From NCBI GenBank assembly GCA_948442255.1, contig CAOJRT010000011.1, forward strand, positions 1 to 44,556: a stretch of DNA of 44,556 nt, read 5' to 3'. The notes beneath the pieces were generated by a model, which was not told the DNA's origin, searched no databases, and was given only the letters and a program-made list of their open reading frames with translations. The DNA comes from an uncultured Caryophanales bacterium (GTDB lineage Bacteria > Bacillota_I > Bacilli_A > RF39 > UBA660). The position numbers and the translations under genes were made by a program. Positions 1 to 9,395 of the stretch are shown here, piece by piece (positions within the stretch are counted from its first letter, which is position 1; every line of letters starts with the position of its first letter).

Positions 1-3
1 ATC

Positions 4-38
4 AAAAAAGAGGTTCCCCATTTTTAGGGGGTACCCCT
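4..38 (-). terminator. Intrinsic terminator after the YugP-like gene
   Basis: On the minus strand a GC-rich stem (GGTACCCC against GGGGAACC, one mismatch) with an A-rich loop is followed by TCTTTTTT. It lies about 25 bases past the stop codon of the YugP-like gene and would end the cysS transcript. Confidence 0.75.
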
Positions 39-60
39 TTGTCAACAATCTGAAAAGAGA

Positions 61-729
61 TTAATCTCTTCTATTATGCATCACAAGCGAATAAATAAGA
101 TTGATAACTGAGGAAAACAAAGAAGCAACATAAATAAAAGCAGCTGATTTTAAAGTTTTGACAACCCCATCTTTCTCTTCTTCCGTAATTAAATCCTCTT
201 TTTCTATTTCTTGTAACGCTCTTTTACTAGCATTAATTTCAATCGGCAAGGTGCCAAGTTGAAAAAGAAAAACAAAAAATAGAAAGCCAATAGCAAAGAA
301 TAAGGCATCTACCATTTGTAAAAATAAACTAAGAAAAAACAAAATATAAGCAATATAAATCATATAATTCACTAATGGGAGAAAAAAAGAACGTATTTTA
401 AACAAAGAATAACCTTCTTTATCCTGTATCGCATGAAAACTCAAGCGAGCAGCAATCGCGATTGCTGCTATGCTCTCTCCATGAAAAACCTCAGTAGATA
501 AACGTATTACTTTCTGTTTAACATCATAATAATCTGTAAACGCCCCCTTACTCTCTACAATATACAAAGATTCTAATCCATGCGAATCTAAAAACGCTCG
601 TGCCACTTCAAACCCACTAATTCCTTTTTTATTTTTTAAAGATTTATATTTTTTATAAATAGCTAAAATAGATATTTGGGCTAAAAAAGGAATAACTAAA
701 ATAAGAAAATAAAGATAAATTTGTTCCAT
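61..729 (-). CDS. YugP-family membrane protein that has lost the zinc-protease motif
   Basis: This 222-residue protein matches the YugP / Zn_peptidase_2 family along its whole length. It has an N-terminal membrane helix (about 5-24), the conserved YDVKQKVIRLS block near 68-78, paired membrane helices near 110-155, an LPIEINASKRAL block near 160 and a last helix near 195-212. YugP proteins are membrane zinc metallopeptidases with HEVGHAIQ at the active site. Here that stretch reads RLSFHAIQ (residues 95-102), so the first His and the catalytic Glu are gone while the flanking residues and the distal Glu (LPIE) remain. It is therefore probably a pseudoenzyme. The ATG overlaps the cysS stop by one base (TAATG), which implies translational coupling. 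Family assignment is secure; role unknown. Confidence 0.82.
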   Translation of the reverse strand: MEQIYLYFLILVIPFLAQISILAIYKKYKSLKNKKGISGFEVARAFLDSHGLESLYIVESKGAFTDYYDVKQKVIRLSTEVFHGESIAAIAIAARLSFHAIQDKEGYSLFKIRSFFLPLVNYMIYIAYILFFLSLFLQMVDALFFAIGFLFFVFLFQLGTLPIEINASKRALQEIEKEDLITEEEKDGVVKTLKSAAFIYVASLFSSVINLIYSLVMHNRRD

Positions 730-2039
730 TAAATAATATTTCTTTCTATTAACTCTTTACGCAAACAATCTGCTGTAGCAAAATCTTTCTTATCTCGACT
801 TGCAATCCATTTCGTATATAATTGTTTATCATCTTCATTGAGTTCTTTAAAATTATAAACTAGTCCTAAAATGTAGGTAATTAATAAAATCTTATCATAA
901 GAAGAAATAAAATTTTCTTTTGCTCTTAATTGGGAATTTAACTCTTTTACTAAATCTAATAAATAAGTAATTAAATTAGAAGTATTAAAATCGTTATCCA
1001 TAATCTCATTAATCTTCTCATCTTCTTTTAAATGAGCAACTTGATAATCATGTAATTGTATTTCTAAGTTAGCTTGCTTTAAAGCATTATATACTTTATC
1101 ATCAATTGTTTTTGCTTCGTTAAATAAAACCTCTGTAAAATCAAAAGGGGCGCGATAATTATTTTTTAATATAGCAAGACGAATAACATTAGTAGGATAC
1201 ATATTGATTAAATCTCTAGCTAACATAAAGTTTCCTAAACTTTTACTCATTTTGACACCATTTACCATAACATGCCCACTATGCATCCAATAATTAGCCA
1301 AAGGAGCCCCAAAAAGTGCTCTATTTTGTGCTTGCTCATTTTCATGATGAGGAAACTTTAAGTCTACTCCTCCTCCATGAATGTCAATCGAATACCCAAA
1401 AAGCTTATTTATCATGACTACACATTCTGTATGCCATCCTGGTCTTCCAACTCCAAAAGGAGCTTCCCAAGTAATGCCCTCACTTGTCTTTTTCCATAGA
1501 ACAAAATCATAAGGATTTTCTTTGTTATCACTCACTTCTACACGATTTCCGTAAGAAAGATCAACAACATTCTGTTTACTAATCTCTCCATACTCTCCTA
1601 TTTTATTAACACGAAAGTAAACATCATCCCCTTTTTTATAAGCATATCCTTTCTCTAATAATTCTTCTATAAATGCAATTATCTCTGGCATTGTTTCTGT
1701 TACTCTTGGACGATAATCTATATCTAAACAATTTAACGCTTTAACATCTTCCATATAAATTTGGATAAACTTATCTGTTAACTCTTTTTCTGTAACACCT
1801 GCTTCTTTAGCCGCTTGAATAATCTTATCATCTACATCCGTAAAATTGCTCGCATAGGTAACCTTATAGCCTCTATACTTAAAATAACGATATATCATAT
1901 CAAAGATTATAACAGGATACATATTTCCAACATGCGCATAATTATAAACAGTTGGTCCACAAACATACATATTAATTGTTTTTTCTTGTATTGTTTTAAA
2001 TTCTTCTAGTTTCCCACTTAAAGTATTATATAGTTTCAT
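729..2039 (-). CDS. cysS: Cysteinyl-tRNA synthetase
   Basis: A class I aminoacyl-tRNA synthetase of 436 residues that charges tRNA-Cys in the cytoplasm. The HIGH signature appears as HVGN (36-39) and KMSKS is at 263-267. The active-site zinc ligands are visible as C27 (YVCGPT), C206 (GWHTEC) and H231 in FPHHENE. The length is slightly below the usual 460 or so. An AGAGGA site precedes the ATG by a normal distance. It is followed directly by the YugP-like gene with a one-base overlap. The 120 bases upstream show no T-box hallmark, so tRNA-responsive attenuation is not supported. Confidence 0.97.
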   Translation of the reverse strand: MKLYNTLSGKLEEFKTIQEKTINMYVCGPTVYNYAHVGNMYPVIIFDMIYRYFKYRGYKVTYASNFTDVDDKIIQAAKEAGVTEKELTDKFIQIYMEDVKALNCLDIDYRPRVTETMPEIIAFIEELLEKGYAYKKGDDVYFRVNKIGEYGEISKQNVVDLSYGNRVEVSDNKENPYDFVLWKKTSEGITWEAPFGVGRPGWHTECVVMINKLFGYSIDIHGGGVDLKFPHHENEQAQNRALFGAPLANYWMHSGHVMVNGVKMSKSLGNFMLARDLINMYPTNVIRLAILKNNYRAPFDFTEVLFNEAKTIDDKVYNALKQANLEIQLHDYQVAHLKEDEKINEIMDNDFNTSNLITYLLDLVKELNSQLRAKENFISSYDKILLITYILGLVYNFKELNEDDKQLYTKWIASRDKKDFATADCLRKELIERNII

Positions 2040-2146
2040 AAAATCCTCTTTCTATTATTTCATTATCCACCATAAGTGGCTACTACATCGTTTAAAAAAG
2101 TACATAGAAATCACCAATTCCTCATCTTTTTATTTTAACACAATTA

Positions 2147-2170
2147 GAAAAAAAAAACACTAAAGAGTGT
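2147..2170 (-). terminator. Intrinsic terminator overlapping the Clp-N gene stop
   Basis: On the minus strand ACACT-CTTT-AGTGT is followed by a run of about ten T. The stop codon of the Clp-N gene lies inside the hairpin. Confidence 0.65.
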
Positions 2171-2504
2171 CCTCCAAATAATGATAAAATTCCTCTATAT
2201 TAAATTCCATCGAAACGAGTAAATTATAAGCAATACTATTATCATTTGACAATAAATACAAAATAGCATCTTTTTCCCTATCAAATTGCGTTTGTATAGT
2301 TCGTGCAATAGGTGTATATAACAGAGTATCACTCATTTTATAACTAGTTCCAATAACCGAAATTATTTGTTTTTTATAAGTTTCATAACTAAGATAAGGA
2401 TTTTCATATTGTTTTAAAAATGCAAGTAATATATGTTCTGTCCCTACATAAGGATGTTTTAATTCCATCATTTCTTTCTCTGCTTGTAAAAATAACTTGT
2501 CCAT
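2160..2504 (-). CDS. Stand-alone Clp N-domain (Clp R) protein
   Basis: The 114 residues cover little more than one Clp_N domain, as found at the N terminus of ClpC/ClpA/ClpB. The first repeat is seen in AEKEMMELKHPYVGTEHILL (8-27), where the family has A...A....H..+GTEHLLL. A second half-repeat follows around AILYLLSNDNSIAYNLLVSM (80-99). There is no AAA+ ATPase module and no space for one. In ClpC the N domain docks adaptors and substrates, so a free copy could compete for or bridge adaptors; this is inference. The start has a GGTGA site four bases upstream. It lies between cysS and a transporter, all leftward, with its own terminator. Confidence 0.8.
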   Translation of the reverse strand: MDKLFLQAEKEMMELKHPYVGTEHILLAFLKQYENPYLSYETYKKQIISVIGTSYKMSDTLLYTPIARTIQTQFDREKDAILYLLSNDNSIAYNLLVSMEFNIEEFYHYLEDTL

Positions 2505-2524
2505 TGTATCACCAATACATTATA

Positions 2525-2559
2525 TGAATAAAAAAAGAAAATAGAACTCTCTATTTTCT
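2525..2559 (-). terminator. Intrinsic terminator after the transporter gene
   Basis: A 10-bp perfect stem (AGAAAATAGA against TCTATTTTCT) with a four-base loop is followed on the minus strand by a T-rich tract. The transporter stop codon lies within the stem. Confidence 0.8.
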
Positions 2560-3973
2560 ACATATAACACATGATAGCAAACATTAAAATGGCTACAGCA
2601 ACTAAAGATAAGACAAACTTCCAAATATATTTTAACCAATCTTTATAAGGAACATCTAAATAAGTTAAGGCAATCATCAAAACAAAACTTGTTGGAAGTA
2701 GTATCTGTCCAATAGCAAACCCTGTATGTAATAATAAACTAGACGCCAATAAATGATCCGCAAAATGAATACTAAAGAAGCTAGCCACACTTGTAGCAAT
2801 AAGTTCTAAATCCAACAGGAAGAAAGCCGCTACAAATCCAAATAAGAGAATAGTAAATACATTGAAATGTCCACTTCCTAAATAGGCATTCAATACCGTA
2901 TTCCCCCATGGAAAATAAGTAACTAAGGTATAAATACCATACACCAATAAATAAATAAAAGCTATTTTGCCGATTTTCTTCATTCCTAAAGCAAAATGGT
3001 CTATAAAATCATGCAAAGACATTTTATTAAGTAAAGCTATAAAAATACTAGCAATAAATAAGACAAATCCTAGTTGAATTAAATCAGACCATTTCCCAAA
3101 AGCATTAAAAGATCCTATCGCACTATTAATAATACTTATATCCGAAATCTTCACATTAGAAATAGATGTAAAAAATTGATCGAATAGAGTCACCTGAAAA
3201 CTATCACTCCAAGAAATATAAGCTAGAAAACTAATAATTAATGAAATCCCTAAAACTACAACAGTTGGCCATATCTTTCTTCTTTTACGAATAGGAATTT
3301 CTTTTTCATCTACTTTCTCTGTAGCAAACATATCGTATTTCAATTCATTCACTTTTTCACTATTCTTCATATGTAAAATAGCAAATGTATTAAATAAAGC
3401 ATAGGTAAATAAAAATAAAATAATTTTAAATACAATCCCACTTGTAACTGTTAGTTCAAACGTATTTAGTAAAGTACTCACTCCATAAGTTCCTACTGTT
3501 TGTCCTATATAACCAATAAATAAGCCTCCAAAAGCAGCAGATAAAGCCGTCAAACGATTTTCTCCTCTTTTTAAGAAGACAGTTACAATAAAAGGAGCAA
3601 CCCATAATAAGGATAAAACATGATTAGAAAAAGAAGTATAAAGTCCCATAAGGAAAGTAACTACAAGCATCGTAATATATTCTTTTCCCTTAATAAAATG
3701 GACAGTCTTACTAACAAGTTTCCTATATGATGTACAGGCTGATAATACCCCATATACACCACCAATCATAAAGAGATATACAATATCAAAAGCTCCATAA
3801 GTAAGTGCATAAGTAAGTAAAATAAGAACATCAAACAAACCAATACGTAATAATCCAGAAGAAACATACTCCCCACTTGTATAACTTCCTGCTGCAATAA
3901 ACCAACTCATCAAAGCAAATAAGAGAAATATCCCTCCAACTATAAGTACTTTATCATATTTTTTATTTTTCAT
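2558..3973 (-). CDS. Multi-pass membrane transporter, YfcC-like
   Basis: A 471-residue integral membrane protein with about eleven to twelve hydrophobic helices. There is a cytosolic charged loop near residues 195-225 (KVNELKYDMFATEKVDEKE, then basic KRRK). The overall plan, with two halves, a helix-breaking GGVYGVLSA-type segment early and a GQTVGTYGVSTL segment, resembles the YfcC/C4-dicarboxylate-type ion transporter superfamily; I cannot name the substrate. A longer frame begins ten codons upstream, but GAGGAGGG sits five bases before the internal ATG at 3973, so I use that start. The gene is monocistronic, with terminators on both sides. Confidence 0.7.
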   Translation of the reverse strand: MKNKKYDKVLIVGGIFLLFALMSWFIAAGSYTSGEYVSSGLLRIGLFDVLILLTYALTYGAFDIVYLFMIGGVYGVLSACTSYRKLVSKTVHFIKGKEYITMLVVTFLMGLYTSFSNHVLSLLWVAPFIVTVFLKRGENRLTALSAAFGGLFIGYIGQTVGTYGVSTLLNTFELTVTSGIVFKIILFLFTYALFNTFAILHMKNSEKVNELKYDMFATEKVDEKEIPIRKRRKIWPTVVVLGISLIISFLAYISWSDSFQVTLFDQFFTSISNVKISDISIINSAIGSFNAFGKWSDLIQLGFVLFIASIFIALLNKMSLHDFIDHFALGMKKIGKIAFIYLLVYGIYTLVTYFPWGNTVLNAYLGSGHFNVFTILLFGFVAAFFLLDLELIATSVASFFSIHFADHLLASSLLLHTGFAIGQILLPTSFVLMIALTYLDVPYKDWLKYIWKFVLSLVAVAILMFAIMCYM

Positions 3974-4074
3974 AAATACCCTCCTCTCAAGAGTATACCA
4001 CAAAATACCAAGAAGTTCTTAAGATTTTTATGAATTTATTTTCACAAAAATATTTCTCTCTATAAAGATAATTT

Positions 4075-4105
4075 AAAAAGCCAACTACATATTCTTTAGT
4101 TAGCT
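4075..4105 (-). terminator. Intrinsic terminator after lysS
   Basis: On the minus strand AGCTAACTA pairs with TAGTTGGCT (one wobble or mismatch) and is followed by TTTTTAAA. It lies 17 bases past the lysS stop. Confidence 0.65.
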
Positions 4106-4121
4106 TATTAACAAAAAGAAA

Positions 4122-5606
4122 TTAACTTCTTTCTTTCATTGTCGGAAATAATAAAACATCACGAATAGACTCTTGCTCACAGAACAACATCATTAATCTA
4201 TCTATTCCATATCCAATTCCTCCAGCAGGAGGCATTCCATATTCTAATGCTTCTATAAAATCCATATCAATATCATTTGCTTCATCATTACCTAAATTCT
4301 TTTCAGCCAGTTGTGCTTCAAAACGTTCTAATTGATCTACAGGATCATTTAATTCTGTATATGCATTAGCAAACTCTTTACCCGCAATAAACAATTCAAA
4401 ACGATCAACAAATCGAGGATCTTCAGGATTTTTCTTAGTTAATGGAGATATCTCTAAAGGATGCCCATGTAAGAAAGTTGGTTGTATTAAAGTTTCTTCT
4501 ACATATTTTTCAAAGAATAAATTAATAATATGCCCAACCGTTTTTTCATGTTCTGCCACTTCAATATGATGTTCTAAAGCCAATTGTAAAGCTTCCTCAA
4601 CAGTCATCTCTTGTTTAAAATCTATACCAGTTTGTTCCTTAATAGCATCTGTCATACTAACTCTTTTCCATGGTCCTTCAAGGTTAATTTCATATCCGCC
4701 AAAGTTAAAATGCATCTTCCCCATAACATCACGAGCTATAGTTTGAAACATTGCTTCAGTTAAATTCATCATTCCTTCTAAATCACTATAAGCAAGATAA
4801 GCTTCCATCAAAGTAAATTCTGGATTATGTCTAGTATCCATTCCTTCATTTCTAAATACACGTCCTATTTCATATACAGCTTCCATTCCTCCAACTAATA
4901 ATCTCTTTAAAGGAAGCTCTAAAGCAATACGTAAATACATATCTAAGTCTTGTGTATTATGGTGTGTCACAAAAGGACGAGCAGAAGCCCCAGTTAGTAA
5001 AGTAGTTAATATAGGAGTTTCTACTTCTGTAAATCCTTGATTATCCATATAATTTTGAATACAACGAATAATTTTAGGTCTTAAGAAAGCCACTCTTTTA
5101 GACTCATCATTCATAATCAAATCAACATATCGTCTTCTATATCTTTCCTCTATATCAGTTAATCCATGAAACTTTTCAGGAAGCGGCTTAAGAGCTTTCA
5201 CTAAATGAGTATATTCTAAGCATTTAATAGTAACTTCACCTGTTTGCGTTTTCATAATCTTTCCACGGATTCCAACAATATCGCCTAAATCAGCAGATTT
5301 AAATAAAGTATATGCTTCTTCACCAATGTCATTAATCGAAATATAAATTTGAATAGGACCTGTCTTATCTTTTATAGAAAAGAAAGAAGCTTTCCCCATC
5401 TTACGAATAAACATAATTCTTCCTGCTACTATTGCTTCATCGGTCATATGTTCAAATTCTTCATGAGCAATACCTTTATACTTTTCTTTTATATCCATAG
5501 CAAAAGCAGTTCTAGTAAAACTATGTCCAAATGGATCTAACCCCATTTCTTTAATTTTATCTGCTTTCTCTCTTCTTACTAATTCTTGATCTGTAAATTC
5601 ACGCAT
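4122..5606 (-). CDS. lysS: Lysyl-tRNA synthetase, class II
   Basis: A class II lysyl-tRNA synthetase of 494 residues. It has an N-terminal OB-fold anticodon-binding domain (about 50-150, GRIMFIRKMGKASFFSIKD) and a catalytic core with motif 2 (FRNEGMDTRHNPEFTLMEAY) and motif 3 (GIGYGIDRLMMLF) near the C terminus. The frame can be opened nine codons earlier at 5633, but that ATG has no ribosome site. The ATG at 5606 follows AAAGGAG, so it is preferred. A TATACT -10-like box lies just upstream. Two unknown genes precede it in the same direction with short gaps and may share its transcript. Confidence 0.96.
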   Translation of the reverse strand: MREFTDQELVRREKADKIKEMGLDPFGHSFTRTAFAMDIKEKYKGIAHEEFEHMTDEAIVAGRIMFIRKMGKASFFSIKDKTGPIQIYISINDIGEEAYTLFKSADLGDIVGIRGKIMKTQTGEVTIKCLEYTHLVKALKPLPEKFHGLTDIEERYRRRYVDLIMNDESKRVAFLRPKIIRCIQNYMDNQGFTEVETPILTTLLTGASARPFVTHHNTQDLDMYLRIALELPLKRLLVGGMEAVYEIGRVFRNEGMDTRHNPEFTLMEAYLAYSDLEGMMNLTEAMFQTIARDVMGKMHFNFGGYEINLEGPWKRVSMTDAIKEQTGIDFKQEMTVEEALQLALEHHIEVAEHEKTVGHIINLFFEKYVEETLIQPTFLHGHPLEISPLTKKNPEDPRFVDRFELFIAGKEFANAYTELNDPVDQLERFEAQLAEKNLGNDEANDIDMDFIEALEYGMPPAGGIGYGIDRLMMLFCEQESIRDVLLFPTMKERS

Positions 5607-5660
5607 GAGCGCATCACTCCTTTTTTCTTTCATTAGTATAACATTAAATAAAACGGCAAT

Positions 5661-6515
5661 CTACTTATTTTTGGTAATTAAAAACCTTTTTGTATCTTCT
5701 TTCTTATCATTTACTTCTTTCATAAGCAAGCAAATTTCACTTATCATTTTTAAAAAGACATCTCGTTCATTATAAACATCAAATAAAAAACTTGGTATCT
5801 CACTCAAAAAACCTTTTGATAATATAAAATTATCCATCTCTTCCACACTCATTCCTCTTTGAAATAAAGGAAACGTATATTTTCGTCCCAAAACAGAAAT
5901 CTGTGGATAAAAACGAACAAAATTCTGTGTTACTTCTTCTGATATGTGTGCAGTCGCACGAATATAGCTATATAGTGGAGAATCCACTTCAATTTCTCGA
6001 GGAATATAGGCTGTGTAATAAGCTCCTTGCTGAAACAAAACAAACATTTTCTCTTTCGTATGATAAGGATAGATAGGAGATTTCAGTCGTTCATAACACA
6101 TATGATCATAACAAATTTGGCAAATTTCCTCTGTTGCAAGATTCTTTTGGGCAAAAGTAACTTCTCCATTATATAAATCAGGATGTTCTTTGAAGCAAAT
6201 AGACAAAGAAAGCTCTAAATTTCCCTTTTTTATAGTAGAAAATTTATAATTGATCTCCCACCCATTATAAAATACCGCCGTTAATGCTCCCTCTTTATCC
6301 ACCTCAAATGGTATAGCTTTATTCTTACTAGGAATATAAAACATACAATGTTCCTGCTGTCTAAAAAGATACCCCTTTTCTGTCTCAGAAATAGCAACTA
6401 CATAAAGAACAAAAGAATCAAGAGGATACTGCGAAAATAGAAAAGAGAAAAAAGAATAAGCTTCTTGCATCGTTTCTTTATCTTTTTCTACATCAACATC
6501 TAAGATTTTTACCAT
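5661..6515 (-). CDS. Unknown protein, paralogue of the next gene
   Basis: This 284-residue soluble protein was not recognised. It has no signal peptide or membrane helix and is rich in aromatic residues. It shares with the neighbour at 6523-7422 a DLYNG(E/F)V(T/S)F(A/S)Q block (residues about 110-122), an FPLF...NFILSKGFLSEIP block near the C terminus and a charged, helical tail. The two are diverged tandem paralogues. Several Cys and His residues (ICQICYDHMCY, about 130-142) lie where the neighbour has none, so metal binding is possible but not shown. The start follows AAGGAG and lies 7 bases after the neighbour's stop, so the pair is co-transcribed. Confidence 0.7.
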   Translation of the reverse strand: MVKILDVDVEKDKETMQEAYSFFSFLFSQYPLDSFVLYVVAISETEKGYLFRQQEHCMFYIPSKNKAIPFEVDKEGALTAVFYNGWEINYKFSTIKKGNLELSLSICFKEHPDLYNGEVTFAQKNLATEEICQICYDHMCYERLKSPIYPYHTKEKMFVLFQQGAYYTAYIPREIEVDSPLYSYIRATAHISEEVTQNFVRFYPQISVLGRKYTFPLFQRGMSVEEMDNFILSKGFLSEIPSFLFDVYNERDVFLKMISEICLLMKEVNDKKEDTKRFLITKNK

Positions 6516-6522
6516 AATGTAT

Positions 6523-7422
6523 CTACTCCTTATTCTTTTTTACATAGTTAAGTAAAATATTTTTTGATTTACCTTTGGCTTTTTCTTTAAAAGCATTAGC
6601 AATAGCACAGTAATCTCCAATACCATTTTCAACAAAATCATTATGAAAAGAAAGCAACTCTTTTGGGATATCTGTTAAAAAACCTTTATTTTTTAACATA
6701 ATATACATATCCCCTTCTCGATAAGCATGACAAAATGGAAAAAAATTAAATCCTTCATCATTTCCAAAAAAGCGAATAAATCGTTTAACATAACTACTCT
6801 TTTCTAAAGAATAAGAACCATTTTTTAAAAACTCTTTTAAACCATAATCCTTAATAGCAACAAGAGCATAGAATAATGTTCCACATTCTCCTTCATAGCA
6901 AAAATATTTTTTATTTAGTATGCCAAATTTTTTAAAAAGTAATTCCATTGGTTCCATACTTTCTAATGACAAGAGCTTTTTAGGACAATCTTTACGAAAA
7001 AAGTAAGGGTAAGTAATAACAATTGTTTCTTTAGTATGATTATTATATTGAGAAAAAGAAACAAACCCATTATATAAATCATCCTCTTCACTTTCTTCTA
7101 TCTCTTTAAAGTGTAAAGAAAGATAATTCCCATTCTCATCTAAAAAATTATAACCATTTTTATCTAAATAAACGATGTGTTCACTTAACGAAATAGAATT
7201 AACACGATAGTCTTCGTCAATAGTAAATTGCTCACAATTAAGATATTCTCCTTCATAAGAAAATAAAGTAAAAACTTCATCTTTACGATGTAAGTACATT
7301 ATTTTTCCACTATATTCGATATGGTAAAAATCCCCTTCTTCGCTCTCATTTATTTCATAAACAACTTCTCTTATCTTTTTAATATTTTCTACATCTTCTA
7401 CTTCTGGTAAAATTTTCAACAT
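6523..7422 (-). CDS. Unknown protein, first of a tandem paralogous pair
   Basis: An unrecognised 299-residue soluble protein that is acidic in its first half and basic in its tail (KEKAKGKSK). It shares the DLYNGFVSFSQ block (about 114-124) and the C-terminal KNKGFLTDIPKELL block (about 247-260) with the following gene, which suggests duplication and divergence. The start is well marked by GGGGAGTGA before ATG. A terminator separates it from typA on the downstream side of that gene, so this gene probably heads a transcript running through the second paralogue to lysS. Confidence 0.7.
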   Translation of the reverse strand: MLKILPEVEDVENIKKIREVVYEINESEEGDFYHIEYSGKIMYLHRKDEVFTLFSYEGEYLNCEQFTIDEDYRVNSISLSEHIVYLDKNGYNFLDENGNYLSLHFKEIEESEEDDLYNGFVSFSQYNNHTKETIVITYPYFFRKDCPKKLLSLESMEPMELLFKKFGILNKKYFCYEGECGTLFYALVAIKDYGLKEFLKNGSYSLEKSSYVKRFIRFFGNDEGFNFFPFCHAYREGDMYIMLKNKGFLTDIPKELLSFHNDFVENGIGDYCAIANAFKEKAKGKSKNILLNYVKKNKE

Positions 7423-7477
7423 AAAATCACTCCCCTCAAACCTGCTCCTATTATAAAAAAAAGCTTTAAATAAGCAA

Positions 7478-7498
7478 CAAAAAAGGACAATATGCCCT
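7478..7498 (-). terminator. Intrinsic terminator after typA
   Basis: On the minus strand AGGGC-ATATT-GTCCT (one G-U pair) is followed by TTTTTT, directly after the typA stop codon. Confidence 0.65.
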
Positions 7499-9308
7499 AT
7501 TTTCTATTTATTCTATATCTTTCGTTTGGATCTAATATTTTCTTGCGAATACGTATAGCTCCAGGAGTAACTTCTACAAACTCATCATCTTGAATAAACT
7601 CTAAAGCTTCTTCTAAAGAGAAACTCTTTGGTTTTATTAAAGCAATGGCATCATCAGAACCACTCGCTCTTGTATTCGTAAGTTGTTTATTCTTACAAGG
7701 ATTAACATTTAAATCATTATCTCGATTATGAATACCCACAACCATACCCACATAAACTTCTTCTGCAGGTCCAACAATCAAAGTACCTCTATCTTGTAAA
7801 TTGAACAAAGAGAATCCTAACGTTTTTCCATTTTCCATAGAAACCAATACACCATTTTTACGTCCTGTAATTTCGCCAACATAAGGTTTATAGTCCTCAA
7901 AAGAACGAACCATAACTCCTTCACCCTTTGTATTTGTAATAAAGGCTGAACGATATCCAATTAACCCACGGGTAGGAGCACTAAATTCTAAATGAACATA
8001 ATCGTTTTCATCATTATTAACAACTTCTAATATCGCTTTTCTTTCTTGCAAATCATTAATAATAGTTCCTGAATAAGTAGAAGGACAATTAACAATAACT
8101 TTCTCAAATGGTTCACACTTTACTCCATCAATTTCTTGAAGTAATACTTCTGGTTTAGATACACTTAATTCATACCCTTCTCTTCGCATATTTTCAAGTA
8201 AAATACTTAAGTGCAACTCCCCTCTACCAGAAACTTTATATCCATCAGCTCCAGGCAATTCTTCTACCTCAAGTCCTACATTAGTTTCTAATTCTTTATC
8301 CAAACGATCTTTTATATGTCTACTAGTAATAAACTTACTTGATTTATCTTTTCCCGCAAATGGAGAAGAATTAACTAGGAAATCCATGCTCAGAGTAGGT
8401 CTTTCTATAACAATAGGATCCATCGGTTCAATATGGTCTTTATCACAAACAGTATCTCCAATAGAAATAGTAGGACATCCAGCAAAGGTAACGATATCTC
8501 CATAGTAAGCAACATCTTTTTCTACTCTTTTAATTCCTTCTTCTACAAACAACTTCGAAATACGGAATGAGGTTGTTGTCCCATCATTCTTAGCTAAAGC
8601 AACCATCTGTCCATTTTTAATAGAGCCACGAGTAACTCTACCTATTCCTAATCGACCGATAAAAGAGTCATAATCTAAAGAGCTAACCTGCATTTTTAAT
8701 GGCTCATTTGCATCACCCTCATAAGGAGAACATTGTTTTAATACAACTTCTAATAAAGGAGAAATATCATGCCCCTCTTCTTCCAAAGTTAATTGAGCAA
8801 TTCCATCTCTAGCAACTCCATAGACAATTGGGAAATCGAGCTGTTCATCTGTAGCATTTAGTTCCATAAATAAATCAAAAGTCATATCAACAACTTCTTG
8901 AGGTCTTGCATCCTTTTTATCTATCTTATTAATAAATAAAATTGGTCTTATATTTTGTTCTAAGGCTTTCTTTAAAACAAATCTTGTCTGTGGCATAGGT
9001 CCTTCAGAGGCATCCACAAGCAAAATAACCGTATCTACAGTCTTCATAATACGCTCTACTTCTGAAGAAAAATCTGCATGTCCAGGTGTATCCACAATAT
9101 TGATTTTATAATCTTTGTAACGTATAGCACAATTCTTAGAATAAATAGTTATTCCTCTTTCTCTTTCTATATCATTACTATCCATAACACAATCATGAAC
9201 CTCTTCATTCGCTCTAAAAACACCATTTTGATTTAGTAAGGCATCTACTAATGTACTTTTACCAGCATCAACGTGTGCCACTACAGCTATATTAATAATT
9301 TTATCCAT
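7497..9308 (-). CDS. typA: Ribosome-associated GTPase TypA/BipA
   Basis: A translational GTPase of the TypA/BipA family, 603 residues, that binds ribosomes and helps 50S assembly and stress or cold growth. The P-loop is AHVDAGKST (11-19), switch II is DTPGHADF (73-80) and NKID is at 127-130. The C-terminal signature [13 protein letters not shown] with [13 protein letters not shown] is specific to TypA and not EF-G or LepA. The usual second His of the P-loop (AHVDHGK) is Ala here. The frame opens seven codons earlier, but GGGGA sits seven bases before the ATG at 9308, so that start is chosen. Confidence 0.95.
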   Translation of the reverse strand: MDKIINIAVVAHVDAGKSTLVDALLNQNGVFRANEEVHDCVMDSNDIERERGITIYSKNCAIRYKDYKINIVDTPGHADFSSEVERIMKTVDTVILLVDASEGPMPQTRFVLKKALEQNIRPILFINKIDKKDARPQEVVDMTFDLFMELNATDEQLDFPIVYGVARDGIAQLTLEEEGHDISPLLEVVLKQCSPYEGDANEPLKMQVSSLDYDSFIGRLGIGRVTRGSIKNGQMVALAKNDGTTTSFRISKLFVEEGIKRVEKDVAYYGDIVTFAGCPTISIGDTVCDKDHIEPMDPIVIERPTLSMDFLVNSSPFAGKDKSSKFITSRHIKDRLDKELETNVGLEVEELPGADGYKVSGRGELHLSILLENMRREGYELSVSKPEVLLQEIDGVKCEPFEKVIVNCPSTYSGTIINDLQERKAILEVVNNDENDYVHLEFSAPTRGLIGYRSAFITNTKGEGVMVRSFEDYKPYVGEITGRKNGVLVSMENGKTLGFSLFNLQDRGTLIVGPAEEVYVGMVVGIHNRDNDLNVNPCKNKQLTNTRASGSDDAIALIKPKSFSLEEALEFIQDDEFVEVTPGAIRIRKKILDPNERYRINRK

Positions 9309-9395
9309 ATAACATTCCCCACTTCTCATACATAAAATCTAAAAAACAATAACACATTTTATGAAAAAACACAAGTGTAACTAAAAAAAGAAGAG

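Noticed and set aside
2040..2160. T-box leader before cysS
   Set aside because: The space is only about 120 bases and shows neither the conserved T-box sequence nor a terminator/antiterminator pair. The stretch before lysS is even shorter.
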